NCBI RefSeq assembly: GCF_902498195.1
Contig: NZ_CABVIY010000002.1
Location: 992,001-1,056,000, forward strand
Reading direction: 5' to 3'
From: Pseudomonas fluorescens
Lineage (GTDB): Bacteria > Pseudomonadota > Gammaproteobacteria > Pseudomonadales > Pseudomonadaceae
DNA: 64,000 bases
Made by a program: the position numbers and the translations under genes. Shown piece by piece: positions 39,601 to 48,009 of the stretch (position 1 is its first letter; each line of letters opens with the position of its first letter). The notes under the pieces were generated by a model. That model worked only from the letters and a program-made list of their open reading frames with translations. It searched no databases and was not told the DNA's origin.

Positions 39601-41489
39601 CGGCGCGTATGGCAAGGGTGTTGCGAGGTGAGCGCAGTGAAACGGCCAAGCATCTGATTTCCTGTGTCCAGGGGGATTCTCCGGCGGCGAGCACGCATTC
39701 CAGGGGCTTGATTCGTAAAGTCAGAAAACTCTATCCGCTGTTCACGGATGCCCAGGTCTCGTCTTTTCTCGACGCAGCCGGCAGCACCCGGATGATGCAG
39801 GAAAATCGCCTCAAGGAACTGGGGCAACAGTTTAAAAAACTGCGAGCGGTACTGCTGGCCTGGCGTGAGGATGAAGTGCAAATGAAGACCCTGCCGGGCT
39901 CACTTAACGATATTCGCGCCAACCGGCGTCAGGTGGCGAATGCCATCGAAAACTGCTGGCGACGGGTACCACCCCCGCACTGGCCACGGGATCAGCCTTT
40001 TACAACGTTGAAGTTTGAGCGCAACCCCTCGGGACCCTTGCCGGTGCTGACCGAGCAGGATGTCGCCCACGTGCGCCACCTCTCCATCAAGGACATGGAC
40101 GCCGGCGACGCGCTGGCGTATTTTCTCAAACCGTTCAAAGGGCTGGTCCGGCTGGAGCTGGACCGTAACCAACTCACGCGCCTGCCCGAGATGTTGTCGC
40201 ACATGCCTGACCTTGAGCACGTGAGCCTCGATGGTAATCAGATAGCACTGACCGAACACACGTTGCGCAAGCTGGCTGAAATGCGCAATTTGCGCACGCT
40301 GGGGCTCAGTGGCAATCGCTTGGGCGCCACGATTGATGTCAGCAAAATGTTTGATCTGCGCTCGCTGTTCCTGAGCGGAACCCACGCAACGGAGCTACCC
40401 GTCGGGCTTTCTCGTTTGCCTTATCTGGACATGGTGGACCTGCGAGGTAACGAGATTCGGGAGTTGCCGGACTGGTTGTTCCAGATCCCTCGAAACCTGG
40501 CCGAAACCATTAACCTGCGGTACAACCCGGTATCCGCGGCTAGCCGATTGAAGCTGGAAGCGTACCGTGACCTGACGGGCATCGGCATGGGGCTGCTGGA
40601 CGATAAATCCTATGTGCTCAATGAGCAGAGAGCCCGCGACCTGTGGATGCCCCAACCCGCTGAAGAAACCTATGCCAGTCGTCATCGTGCATGGGTGGCG
40701 TTGAAGAACGAACCCGGTTCGGATGGATTCTTTGAGTTGCTGGCGGACCTCGGCAACTCGGCGGATAACCGATTTGTGCGCGAAGACATGACCCGGCGGG
40801 TCTGGAGTGTCATTGAGGCGACCGAGACGGATTCGGCGTTGCGCGATCAATTGCTGTCGATGGCCGTGAAAGCCAACTGCGCCGATTCGGCGGCGACGAT
40901 CTTCAGTAATCTTGAGGTGGCAGTGGACATCGACACCGTGGTTCGTCAGTCCGTCAACGCTCACGATCAGGCCGCTCGACTGTTAAGCCTGGGGCGGCGC
41001 CTGTTCCGCCAGGACTCTCTCGCCAGGATTGCCCGTGAACAGGTCGCGGGTGATCCCACGCTGGATCCGGTGGAGGTGGAGCTGGCCTATCGCTCCGGCC
41101 TGGCCGACAGGCTCGAACTGGTCGGCCAGCCCCGGCACATGCGTTATGCCTCGCTCGGCGGTGTCACACCCGAACGCCTGAATGCGGCCTACAGCCAGGT
41201 CCTCGCCGCAGAGCTCTCCCCCGAACTGTCGACGTACATCAGCAGTCGCTCGTTCTGGATCGATTTTTTGCGCCAGCATCACGGCAAACAGTTCAGCGAC
41301 CTTGCCGAGCCTTTTCACACGCGGATGGAGACGGCGTTTGAAAACCAGGCGACGCTGGGCGCGACCTATCGCACCCGGGTCGACGATATTGCTGAGGAAA
41401 TGAAGCAGGCCGAGGCTGCGTTGTTGAAACGTCTGACCGAAGCGGCCATGCGGGCTGACGAATCAAAGACCTGCTTTGCGCTGGATTGA
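36669..41489 (+). CDS. Effector/toxin-like protein: dermonecrotic-toxin-like N-terminus, LRRs, NEL-type E3 ubiquitin ligase C-terminus
   Basis: The 1606-residue protein (ATG 36669, AAGGA 9 nt upstream; the TTG at 36663 is too close to it) has three visible parts. Residues 1 to about 450 resemble the large dermonecrotic-toxin-like (DUF6543) region of Pseudomonas proteins, including a hydrophobic hairpin (LLLLNAAALFVPVVGQLML, about 417-440). Residues about 1134-1288 hold leucine-rich repeats (LVRLELDRNQLTRLPEML, LRTLGLSGNRLG, LDMVDLRGNEIRELPDWLF). The C-terminus resembles NEL domains of IpaH/SspH ligases, with candidate catalytic Cys1404 in KANCADSAATIF. No Sec signal peptide is seen. It sits alone between asnO and mnmC. 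Ligase activity and delivery route are inference. Confidence 0.82.
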   Translation: MPSETSKTTPVAAPLTPQQRLEAVLEHTGDLDKAQVLLASIPEWLATDDLTVVQALKTAFEQSFLAQGKVATALEALKPLDEFCNEQMTAFFNSKWTIEFDVERDMLDITTKKYASTGLGPLGSLAQETTTSRSLLHAAMENFTAEEAKGGVPLVEAVIRIDGEVQTGAETTFAQFATLCRELDLGARYQRHISTALALPAKPITGAPVDNRASTADIRRLKVLDMQVALHIARLKKDITQPAYTTLLSALEQDLPAAQTKDALFDGGPVRWQGLMIHDVCICGVLVFTKASIDTAPKARCVVYMPNEPRRPLYEYASLDDFKTYLTLHLQSTSYRKSFVEQYLHGHDKSDFFTAFDKGRTLGTLTAAPADTCMADFFFSTFVSKTQQDARFLAVPTEQVDQQQREKAVQLLESGGLLLLNAAALFVPVVGQLMLVAAAVDIVSEIYEGVADWTRGERTEALSHLLNVVESLAQLAAFAAGGKIITAVNKSIKEQTAFFDGFEAVTRTDGKAGLWKPDLETYKQTTPLPADVQADSQGIYRHAGLASVVMDGAAYRVSRSAEGAPWTLNHPVRTEAFQPAVERNVEGGWRHVYEHAHEWHDTAYALGRTSPRLSDLGTDLDGLADITELSTDQLHYLHERNLKLPQRLDDCVERVKIDRTLDAMIEVMESGESANTDFIQEQLYTLPRLPGWPAERFIEVRDANDRVVSRFPETAAHNDDINSVHVSQTQLDSGQLLDTVISGLYPTEVEAMIGRTTTESKSQLLANKIGASLKSNRQPLREWLYKTYDGTATGDVSTLRELAPGLPTRVCQELLEHASGRDRLFLRDRKLLGIDLSRQVRQAQAAIRQDRALTGLRFPSLANADSDKLALGLMDRVQGWDEGYRLELRQGSTTGALLDSVGEAEAPSHGVIVKTSSGYQVTQRKGNVSSTLTSNSLLQSIIDALPATQRTGLGITGDDTLDVPMLRARLSRAAAGDPARMARVLRGERSETAKHLISCVQGDSPAASTHSRGLIRKVRKLYPLFTDAQVSSFLDAAGSTRMMQENRLKELGQQFKKLRAVLLAWREDEVQMKTLPGSLNDIRANRRQVANAIENCWRRVPPPHWPRDQPFTTLKFERNPSGPLPVLTEQDVAHVRHLSIKDMDAGDALAYFLKPFKGLVRLELDRNQLTRLPEMLSHMPDLEHVSLDGNQIALTEHTLRKLAEMRNLRTLGLSGNRLGATIDVSKMFDLRSLFLSGTHATELPVGLSRLPYLDMVDLRGNEIRELPDWLFQIPRNLAETINLRYNPVSAASRLKLEAYRDLTGIGMGLLDDKSYVLNEQRARDLWMPQPAEETYASRHRAWVALKNEPGSDGFFELLADLGNSADNRFVREDMTRRVWSVIEATETDSALRDQLLSMAVKANCADSAATIFSNLEVAVDIDTVVRQSVNAHDQAARLLSLGRRLFRQDSLARIAREQVAGDPTLDPVEVELAYRSGLADRLELVGQPRHMRYASLGGVTPERLNAAYSQVLAAELSPELSTYISSRSFWIDFLRQHHGKQFSDLAEPFHTRMETAFENQATLGATYRTRVDDIAEEMKQAEAALLKRLTEAAMRADESKTCFALD

Positions 41490-41495
41490 AATGTC

Positions 41496-43478
41496 TTACC
41501 CCTTGCCGCGAATCAATCGACGCAGGGCAAATCGATTCGGATGACAGGCCTCGGCCACGGCTCTGGGCAATGGCAGCGGTTCGTCATCCAGCCAGGCAGC
41601 CAGCAACTCACCTGACAGCGGTGCGGTGATCAACCCTCGCGAACCGTGGCCGCTGTTGACATACAAGCCGTCCAGCCAAGGGCAAGGGGTGTCCGGAACC
41701 TGCCGGGCATCCTTGCTCAACACGCCGTAGGCGTCGGTGAAAGCCGGAGCGTCAGCCAGCGGTCCGACAATCGGCAGGTAATCCGGGCTGGTACAGCGAA
41801 AGGCCGCGCGCCCCTGGAGTGTTTCAGGTTGCAGTTCATCCGCGCCCAGCCGCACGACCAGGTCCGGCGAAATCTCCTCGAGCATGTGCAGATTGCCTGC
41901 GTGCTCGGCCGCTGTCGGTGTCAGGTCGTCATTGTTGAAATCAAAGCTGGCGCCCAGGGTGTGTTCACCCATTCGAGCTGGCGCGACATAGCCTTCGGCG
42001 CACACCACGGTGCTCAGCGCCTGGCTTTCAGCGGTTTGTGGCAGGCGTGTGATTTGCCCGCGAATGCGTTTGAGGGGCAACTCGCTGCTGTACGTAAAGC
42101 GCTTGATCTCGGCGGCTCCGGCCAGCACCACCACGGGCGCATCGGCCAGTAGCCTGTCGCCATCCCACGCTTGCCACCGTCCGTCCTCGCGACGCAGTTC
42201 CAGTACATCGTGATGGGTCAGCAGTTGAATGTCCGATTGCGCAGCCTGCCAATGGCACAGGGCCGGCGGGTGTACCCATCCACCTTCGGGGTAAAACAGT
42301 CCGCCCGATGGCAGCGCGATGCCGGCGCGAGCCTCGGCGTGCGTTTGATCGAGCGTGTGCAGCAAATGGGCGGGAAACGCTGCCGCCAGTTGCGCCTGGC
42401 GTTCGGCTTCCTTGGCATTGAACGCCAGTTGCAAGACGCCGCAATCATCCCAGTCCACACCGCGCTGCAAATGTTCGAGCAGGCGCCGGGTGTAACCGAA
42501 CCCACTGACGATCAACTGCGATAACGCTGTGCCATGGGCCGACAGCTTCAGATACAGCACACCCTGCGGATTGCCCGAGGCTTCCTGCGCCAGCCCGTCG
42601 TGACGCTCCAGCAGGCTGACCTGCCAACCCCGCGCCGCGAGGCTGGCGGCGGTCGCGCAACCGGCCAGGCCGGCACCGATCACCAGGGCGCGGCGTTCAC
42701 CTGTCAGGGGCGTCGGTCGCGCAAACCAGGGTTTGGCCAGGGCAGGCGGCGCAGTTTCCGCGGGCCAGCCAAGGAACGCGCCCCGCAGGATTTCCCATTT
42801 GTGTCCGATACCGGGTGTGCGTTTCATCTTGAAGCCGGCGGCATTCAGCAGGCGCCGGACCCAGCCGGTGCTGGTGAACGTACTGATGGTCGAACCGGGG
42901 GCCGCCAGCCGGGCGAGTTCGGCGAACAGCTCGGCGGTCCACATGTCGGGGTTTTTCGCCGGGGCGAATCCGTCGAGGAACCAGGCATCGATCTGCGCGT
43001 CCAGTTGCGGCAGCTGCTCCAGGGCATCGCCGATCAACAAGGTCAGGGTCACCCGGCCGTTATCCAGCACCAGGCGCTGGAAGCCTGGGTGAATGGCCAC
43101 GTATTGCGCCAGCAGTTGATCGGCAAACACCTTGAGTTCCGGCCACAGTGCCAGGGCGCGTTGCAGGTCGGCGGGGCTCAGCGGGTACTTTTCGACGCTG
43201 ACAAAATGCAGTCGCGCACCGGTAACCGCGTGCTGTTCGAACAACTGCCAGGCACACAGGAAATTCAACCCCGTGCCGAAACCGGTCTCGCCAATCACCA
43301 GCCGTCCGCCCGCTGGCAACGCGGCGAAGCGCTCACGCAAGGCGTTCTGTTCAAGGAAGACGTAACGGGTTTCATCCAGGCCGGACAGGTCGGAAAAATA
43401 CACATCATCGAACACCCGCGAACGCGGGAGGCCTTGGGCGTCCCAGTCGAGCTGGGCGTGGGGCATTACAGGTTTCAT
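41496..43478 (-). CDS. mnmC: tRNA U34 modification bifunctional enzyme MnmC
   Basis: The 660-residue protein fuses an N-terminal SAM-dependent methyltransferase (residues 1-240: IGETGFGTGLNFLCAWQ and FLDGFAPAKNPDMW) to a C-terminal FAD-dependent oxidase (from about 260: ALVIGAGLAGCATAASLAARG). Together they convert cmnm5s2U34 via nm5s2U to mnm5s2U in tRNAs for Lys, Glu and Gln. Length matches E. coli MnmC. Its stop lies 6 bp from that of the LRR-NEL gene, tail to tail with no terminator visible between them. The upstream side is divergent from the PAP gene. Confidence 0.95.
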   Translation of the reverse strand: MKPVMPHAQLDWDAQGLPRSRVFDDVYFSDLSGLDETRYVFLEQNALRERFAALPAGGRLVIGETGFGTGLNFLCAWQLFEQHAVTGARLHFVSVEKYPLSPADLQRALALWPELKVFADQLLAQYVAIHPGFQRLVLDNGRVTLTLLIGDALEQLPQLDAQIDAWFLDGFAPAKNPDMWTAELFAELARLAAPGSTISTFTSTGWVRRLLNAAGFKMKRTPGIGHKWEILRGAFLGWPAETAPPALAKPWFARPTPLTGERRALVIGAGLAGCATAASLAARGWQVSLLERHDGLAQEASGNPQGVLYLKLSAHGTALSQLIVSGFGYTRRLLEHLQRGVDWDDCGVLQLAFNAKEAERQAQLAAAFPAHLLHTLDQTHAEARAGIALPSGGLFYPEGGWVHPPALCHWQAAQSDIQLLTHHDVLELRREDGRWQAWDGDRLLADAPVVVLAGAAEIKRFTYSSELPLKRIRGQITRLPQTAESQALSTVVCAEGYVAPARMGEHTLGASFDFNNDDLTPTAAEHAGNLHMLEEISPDLVVRLGADELQPETLQGRAAFRCTSPDYLPIVGPLADAPAFTDAYGVLSKDARQVPDTPCPWLDGLYVNSGHGSRGLITAPLSGELLAAWLDDEPLPLPRAVAEACHPNRFALRRLIRGKG

Positions 43479-43617
43479 GGCGGGCTCGGCAACGGCAAGG
43501 CGGCCATTCTAGCCGATCGCTGGCACCGGGACGGCATGCGCGACATCCGCCGGGAATTTCCCCGCCGTTCACCTGCCCAATCCGCTAGTCTTGCTCACAT
43601 CTGGAAGGGAGCCCTCC

Positions 43618-45132
43618 ATGTTCGAATCCGCCGAAATCGACCACGCCATCGACAAAGACACCTACGACGCCGAAGTGCCGGCCCTGCGCGAAGCCTTGCT
43701 CGAAGCGCAGTTCGAACTGCAGCAGCAGAAGCGCTTCCCGGTGATCATCCTGATCAACGGCATCGAAGGCGCGGGCAAGGGCGAGACAGTCAAGCTGCTC
43801 AACGAATGGATGGACCCGCGCCTGATCGAGGTCCGTACCTTCGATCAGCAAACCGATGAAGAACTGGCGCGCCCACCGGCGTGGCGCTATTGGCGGATGC
43901 TGCCGGCCAAGGGCCGCATGGGGATTTTTTTCGGTAACTGGTACAGCCAGATGCTGCAAGCCAGGGTCCACGGCGAGTTCAAGGACCCAAGGCTGGATCA
44001 GGCGATCAACGCCGCCGAACGCCTGGAAAAGATGTTGTGCGACGAAGGTGCGCTGATCTTCAAGTTCTGGTTCCACCTTTCCAAGAAACAAATGAAGGCG
44101 CGCCTCAAGGCATTGGCCGACGACCCCCTGCACAGCTGGCGCATCAGCCCGCTGGACTGGCAGCAATCGCAAACCTACGACAAGTTCGTGAAGTACGGCG
44201 AACGCGTTCTGCGCCGCACCAGTCGCGACTATGCGCCGTGGCACGTGATCGCCGGGATGGATGCGCATTATCGCAGCCTGGTGGTGGGCAAGATCCTGCT
44301 CGAGGGCCTGCAAAACGCGTTGAAGCGACCGAAAATTCACCCGGAAAAAGTCAGCGCCGCCCCCGTATTCCCCAGTGTCGACCAGGTGAACCTGCTCGAC
44401 AGCCTCGACCTGAGCCTGCGCCTGGACAAGGATGATTACGAAGAGCAATTGATCACCGAGCAGGCACGGTTTTCCGGGCTGATGCGCGACAAGCGCATGC
44501 GCCGCCACGCACTGGTGGCGGTGTTCGAAGGCAATGATGCCGCGGGCAAGGGCGGGGCGATCCGTCGGGTGGCGGCGGCACTGGATCCGCGCCAGTACAA
44601 CATCGTGCCGATTGCCGCACCGTCGGAGGAGGAACGGGCGCAGCCTTATCTGTGGCGTTTCTGGCGACACCTCCCGGCAAGGGGCAAGTTCACCGTGTTC
44701 GACCGTTCCTGGTATGGACGGGTGCTGGTTGAACGCATCGAGGGCTTTTGCAGTCCGGCGGACTGGTTGCGCGCCTACAGCGAGATCAACGATTTCGAGG
44801 AGCAGGTCAGCGATGCCGGCGTGATCGTGGTCAAGTTCTGGCTGTCCATCGACAAACAGACCCAACTGGAGCGTTTCCAGGCGCGCGAAGAAATCCCCTT
44901 CAAACGCTTCAAGATCACCGAAGATGATTGGCGCAACCGCGATAAATGGGATGACTATCGCGCCGCCGTCGGCGACATGGTCGACCGCACCAGCACCGAG
45001 ATTTCGCCGTGGACCCTGGTGGAGGCCAATGACAAGCGCTGGGCACGGGTCAAAGTCTTGCGCACGATCAACCGTGCGCTGGAAGAGGCGTTTGAAAAGT
45101 CCGACAAGCATCAGCGCAAGGGCAAGAATTGA
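43618..45132 (+). CDS. pap: Polyphosphate:AMP phosphotransferase (two-domain PPK2, class II)
   Basis: The 504-residue enzyme has two tandem PPK2 domains. The first (about 1-250) keeps GIEGAGKGETVKLL but has FGNWYSQML in place of the usual lid FDRSWY; the second (about 280-500) has FEGNDAAGKGGAIRRV and FDRSWYGRVLVERIEGF, so it is the catalytic half. It transfers phosphate from polyphosphate to AMP, making ADP. ATG 43618 follows GGAAGGGAG. The gene is divergent from mnmC, an arrangement I also recall from other pseudomonads. The thiolase gene follows after 102 bp. Confidence 0.93.
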   Translation: MFESAEIDHAIDKDTYDAEVPALREALLEAQFELQQQKRFPVIILINGIEGAGKGETVKLLNEWMDPRLIEVRTFDQQTDEELARPPAWRYWRMLPAKGRMGIFFGNWYSQMLQARVHGEFKDPRLDQAINAAERLEKMLCDEGALIFKFWFHLSKKQMKARLKALADDPLHSWRISPLDWQQSQTYDKFVKYGERVLRRTSRDYAPWHVIAGMDAHYRSLVVGKILLEGLQNALKRPKIHPEKVSAAPVFPSVDQVNLLDSLDLSLRLDKDDYEEQLITEQARFSGLMRDKRMRRHALVAVFEGNDAAGKGGAIRRVAAALDPRQYNIVPIAAPSEEERAQPYLWRFWRHLPARGKFTVFDRSWYGRVLVERIEGFCSPADWLRAYSEINDFEEQVSDAGVIVVKFWLSIDKQTQLERFQAREEIPFKRFKITEDDWRNRDKWDDYRAAVGDMVDRTSTEISPWTLVEANDKRWARVKVLRTINRALEEAFEKSDKHQRKGKN

Positions 45133-45234
45133 GCCGATGGTTGCGCATACGCGGGGTGAATGATTGTCGCAGTCGGTAAATGGGTGGGCTTATGCTCGGA
45201 CTCCTCTCAACCGACTACAACAATGAGGTATGCC

Positions 45235-46419
45235 ATGCGTGAAGTGGTGATCGTCGACAGCGTACGGACCGGCCTGGCCAAGTCCTTTCGCGGCAAGTTC
45301 AACCAGACCCGTCCGGACGACATGGCCGCGCACTGCGTCAACGCGCTGCTGGCGCGCACCGGCATCGACCCGGCCAGCGTCGAGGACTGCATCGTCGGCG
45401 CCGGCTCCAACGAGGGGGCACAGGGCTTCAACATCGGGCGCAACGTCGCCGTGCTGTCGCGCCTGGGCATCGGCACCGCCGGCATGACCCTCAATCGTTT
45501 CTGCTCGTCGGGCTTGCAGGCGATCGCCATCGCCGCGAACCAGATCGCCTCGGGGTGCAGCGACATCATCGTCGCCGGTGGCGTCGAGTCGATCAGCCTG
45601 ACCATGAAAAGCGTCAATACCGATCACCTGATCAACCCGCTGCTCAAGGAGCAGGTGCCGGGTATCTATTTCCCGATGGGGCAGACCGCCGAAATCGTCG
45701 CGCGTCGCTACAGCGTGACTCGCGAAGAACAGGACTTGTACGCCCTGCAAAGCCAGCAGCGCACCGCCCAGACCCAGGCTGCCGGGCTGTTCGACGATGA
45801 AATCGTACCGATGGCCGTGAAGTACCGCGTCGAAGACAAGGCCACGGGCCAGGTGCAGATCCTCGACGGCCTCGTCGATCGCGATGACTGCAACCGCCCC
45901 GATACCACGCTGGAAAGCCTGGCCGGGTTGAAACCGGTGTTCGCCGAAGACGGTTCGGTGACGGCGGGCAACTCTTCGCAGTTGTCCGATGGCGCCTCGA
46001 TGACCCTGGTGATGAGCCTGGAAAAAGCGCTGGAGCTGGGGCTCAAGCCAAAGGCGTTCTTCCGTGGGTTCACGGTGGCCGGTTGTGAACCGGATGAAAT
46101 GGGCATCGGCCCGGTGTTCTCGGTGCCCAAACTGCTCAAGGCCAAGGGCTTGCAGATGGCCGACATCGATTTGTGGGAGCTCAACGAAGCGTTCGCCTCG
46201 CAGTGCCTGTACGCGCGCAATCGGCTGGAAATCGACAACGACAAATACAACGTCAATGGCGGCTCGATCTCCATCGGTCACCCCTTCGGCATGACCGGTT
46301 CGCGTCAGGTAGGGCACATTGTTCGCGAGTTGCAGCGGCGCAACCTGCGCTACGGCATCGTGACCATGTGTGTGGGCGGCGGGATGGGGGCTACAGGGTT
46401 GTTTGAAGCGGTGCGCTGA
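45235..46419 (+). CDS. Acetyl-CoA C-acyltransferase (thiolase)
   Basis: The 394-residue enzyme has all thiolase landmarks: the acyl-accepting Cys in NRFCSSGLQAIA (near residue 89), the His of NGGSISIGHPFGMTGSRQ and the second Cys in CVGGGMG. It should cleave or form 3-ketoacyl-CoA. It starts MREVVIVDSVRTGLAKSFRG; ATG 45235 has GAGGT upstream. No partner hydratase/dehydrogenase gene is adjacent, so the pathway cannot be told. A REP pair follows. Confidence 0.92.
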   Translation: MREVVIVDSVRTGLAKSFRGKFNQTRPDDMAAHCVNALLARTGIDPASVEDCIVGAGSNEGAQGFNIGRNVAVLSRLGIGTAGMTLNRFCSSGLQAIAIAANQIASGCSDIIVAGGVESISLTMKSVNTDHLINPLLKEQVPGIYFPMGQTAEIVARRYSVTREEQDLYALQSQQRTAQTQAAGLFDDEIVPMAVKYRVEDKATGQVQILDGLVDRDDCNRPDTTLESLAGLKPVFAEDGSVTAGNSSQLSDGASMTLVMSLEKALELGLKPKAFFRGFTVAGCEPDEMGIGPVFSVPKLLKAKGLQMADIDLWELNEAFASQCLYARNRLEIDNDKYNVNGGSISIGHPFGMTGSRQVGHIVRELQRRNLRYGIVTMCVGGGMGATGLFEAVR

Positions 46420-46451
46420 CAGTCAAAGTAGTGAGCAGTGTCTGAGATAGT

Positions 46452-46534
46452 TTTCGCGAGCAAGCCCGCTCCCACATTTTTCCGCATTCCGATGTGAGGG
46501 CGGGGTCAAAAGTGGGAGCGGGCTTGCTCGCGAA
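46452..46534. repeat. REPIN-like inverted REP pair, family A
   Basis: TTTCGCGAGCAAGCCCGCTC and inverted GAGCGGGCTTGCTCGCGAA. The spacer carries GATGTGAGGGCGGGGTC, which looks like part of a third, decayed REP core. Confidence 0.82.
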
Positions 46535-46548
46535 CGCAGCGACCCGGT

Positions 46549-46743
46549 TTACCTGTTCATGCTCGAACGCTGCATCCGCCCGATATAGGCCTCAATCTCC
46601 CGCGCTGCCACCTCGGCACTGACAAACGGCCCCTCCAGGGTGTTTTCCCGCGTGCTGAAATACAGCTCCCCATTCACCCGACACAACCGGTCACTGCGAA
46701 AGTGCGTGGCGGGGGCGTTGTCCTGGGCGCGCATGCCGTACAT
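46549..46743 (-). CDS. Small DUF6316-like protein
   Basis: The 64-residue product (MYGMRAQDNAPATHFRSDRL then CRVNGELYFSTRE) contains FSTRENTLEGPF, a pattern of small pseudomonad proteins I place with DUF6316, though from memory only. ATG 46743 follows GCAGGAG six nt upstream, an excellent site; the ORF extension to 46794 is not needed. No membrane helix. Function unknown. Confidence 0.75.
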   Translation of the reverse strand: MYGMRAQDNAPATHFRSDRLCRVNGELYFSTRENTLEGPFVSAEVAAREIEAYIGRMQRSSMNR

Positions 46744-46953
46744 GGCGATCTCCTGCGGGATGTTTCGATAAGTGGATCCAATCAGCTTATGCATGAACCA
46801 CTTGCGGTGCCTGACTATCGGATCGACGGCATACCGCCAATTTCATGATGCGACCTGCACAGTTTCATTCGCGGCCAGAGGCCAACTGTCCCTGTGTGCC
46901 ACACGACAGTGCGCCTAGAATGTCGGTTCTTGACACTTGGCTTTGGGGTTCGC

Positions 46954-47913
46954 ATGCACATTTCATCCGGTCGCTGGGTTTACGGTCTGTTCCTGGCCTT
47001 GCTGACCGCGCTGCTGTGGGGGATTTTGCCGATCAAGCTCAAACAGGTGTTGCTGGTGATGGACCCCGTCACGGTGACCTGGTTTCGCTTGATGGTGTCC
47101 GGTGGCTGCCTGTTCATTTACCTGGCGGCGACCAGACGCCTGCCCAGTCGCAAGGTGCTGGGGCCGCGTGGCGGCTGGCTGGTGTTGATGGCGGTGCTCG
47201 GCCTGGTGGGCAACTACGTGCTGTACCTGATGGGCCTGAACCTGCTCAGCCCTGGCACGGCGCAGCTGGTGGTACAGATGGGGCCCATCATGTTGCTGAT
47301 CGCCAGCGTCTTTGTGTTCAAGGAGCATTTCAGTGTGGGGCAGGGGATTGGCCTGCTGGTGCTGTTGATCGGTTTCGCCCTGTTTTTCAATCAGCGCCTG
47401 AGTGAGCTGCTGACCTCGTTGACCGATTACACCGCCGGGGTGCTGCTGGTGCTGTTGGCGTCAACGGTCTGGACCTTTTATGCCCTTGGGCAAAAGCAGT
47501 TGCTGACGGTATGGAATTCGTTGCAGGTGATGATGGTGATCTACCTGTTCTGCGGGTTACTGCTCACGCCCTGGGTGCACCCGCTGGAAGCGCTGCAACT
47601 GAATCCGTTGCAAGGCTGGCTGCTGCTGGCGTGCTGCATGAACACCCTGATTGCCTATGGTGCCTTTGCCGAGGCCCTGGCCCACTGGGAAGCTTCGCGG
47701 GTCAGCGCGACGCTGGCGATCACGCCGTTGGTGACCTTAGGTGCCGTGGCGTTGGCGGCCTGGTGGTGGCCGGAATATGTGCATGCCGAGACCATCAATG
47801 GTCTGGGGTATGGCGGGGCGGTGCTGGTGGTGCTGGGGTCGGCGCTGGTGGCGTTGGGGCCGTCGTTGATTGCCGGGTTGAAGGCCCGGAAAGTGCGGAT
47901 GGCGGCCAGTTAG
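46954..47913 (+). CDS. EamA/DMT-family transporter
   Basis: The 319-residue protein has ten predicted membrane helices in two EamA repeats. Hallmarks are LLWGILPIKLKQVLLVMDPV in helix 1-2, FRLMVSGGCLF, LLSPGTAQLVVQMGPI, and ALAHWEASRVSATLAITPL in the second half. These are metabolite exporters of varied specificity, often amino acids. ATG 46954 gives a short cytosolic N-terminus; the ribosome site is weak. The gene is monocistronic and ends at a REP pair. Confidence 0.9.
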   Translation: MHISSGRWVYGLFLALLTALLWGILPIKLKQVLLVMDPVTVTWFRLMVSGGCLFIYLAATRRLPSRKVLGPRGGWLVLMAVLGLVGNYVLYLMGLNLLSPGTAQLVVQMGPIMLLIASVFVFKEHFSVGQGIGLLVLLIGFALFFNQRLSELLTSLTDYTAGVLLVLLASTVWTFYALGQKQLLTVWNSLQVMMVIYLFCGLLLTPWVHPLEALQLNPLQGWLLLACCMNTLIAYGAFAEALAHWEASRVSATLAITPLVTLGAVALAAWWWPEYVHAETINGLGYGGAVLVVLGSALVALGPSLIAGLKARKVRMAAS

Positions 47914-47924
47914 ACCGCGTCATC

Positions 47925-47987
47925 GTTCTTCGCGAGCAAGCCCGCTCCCACATAGTTCAATGTGGGAGCGGGCTTGCTCGCGAAGAC
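47925..47987. repeat. REPIN-like inverted REP pair, family A, compact
   Basis: GTTCTTCGCGAGCAAGCCCG... and complement with only a 6-nt loop, the shortest pair in the window. It lies between convergent EamA and fumC genes and could end both transcripts. Confidence 0.9.
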
Positions 47988-48009
47988 GGATTGTCGGGCG
48001 CTACAAATC

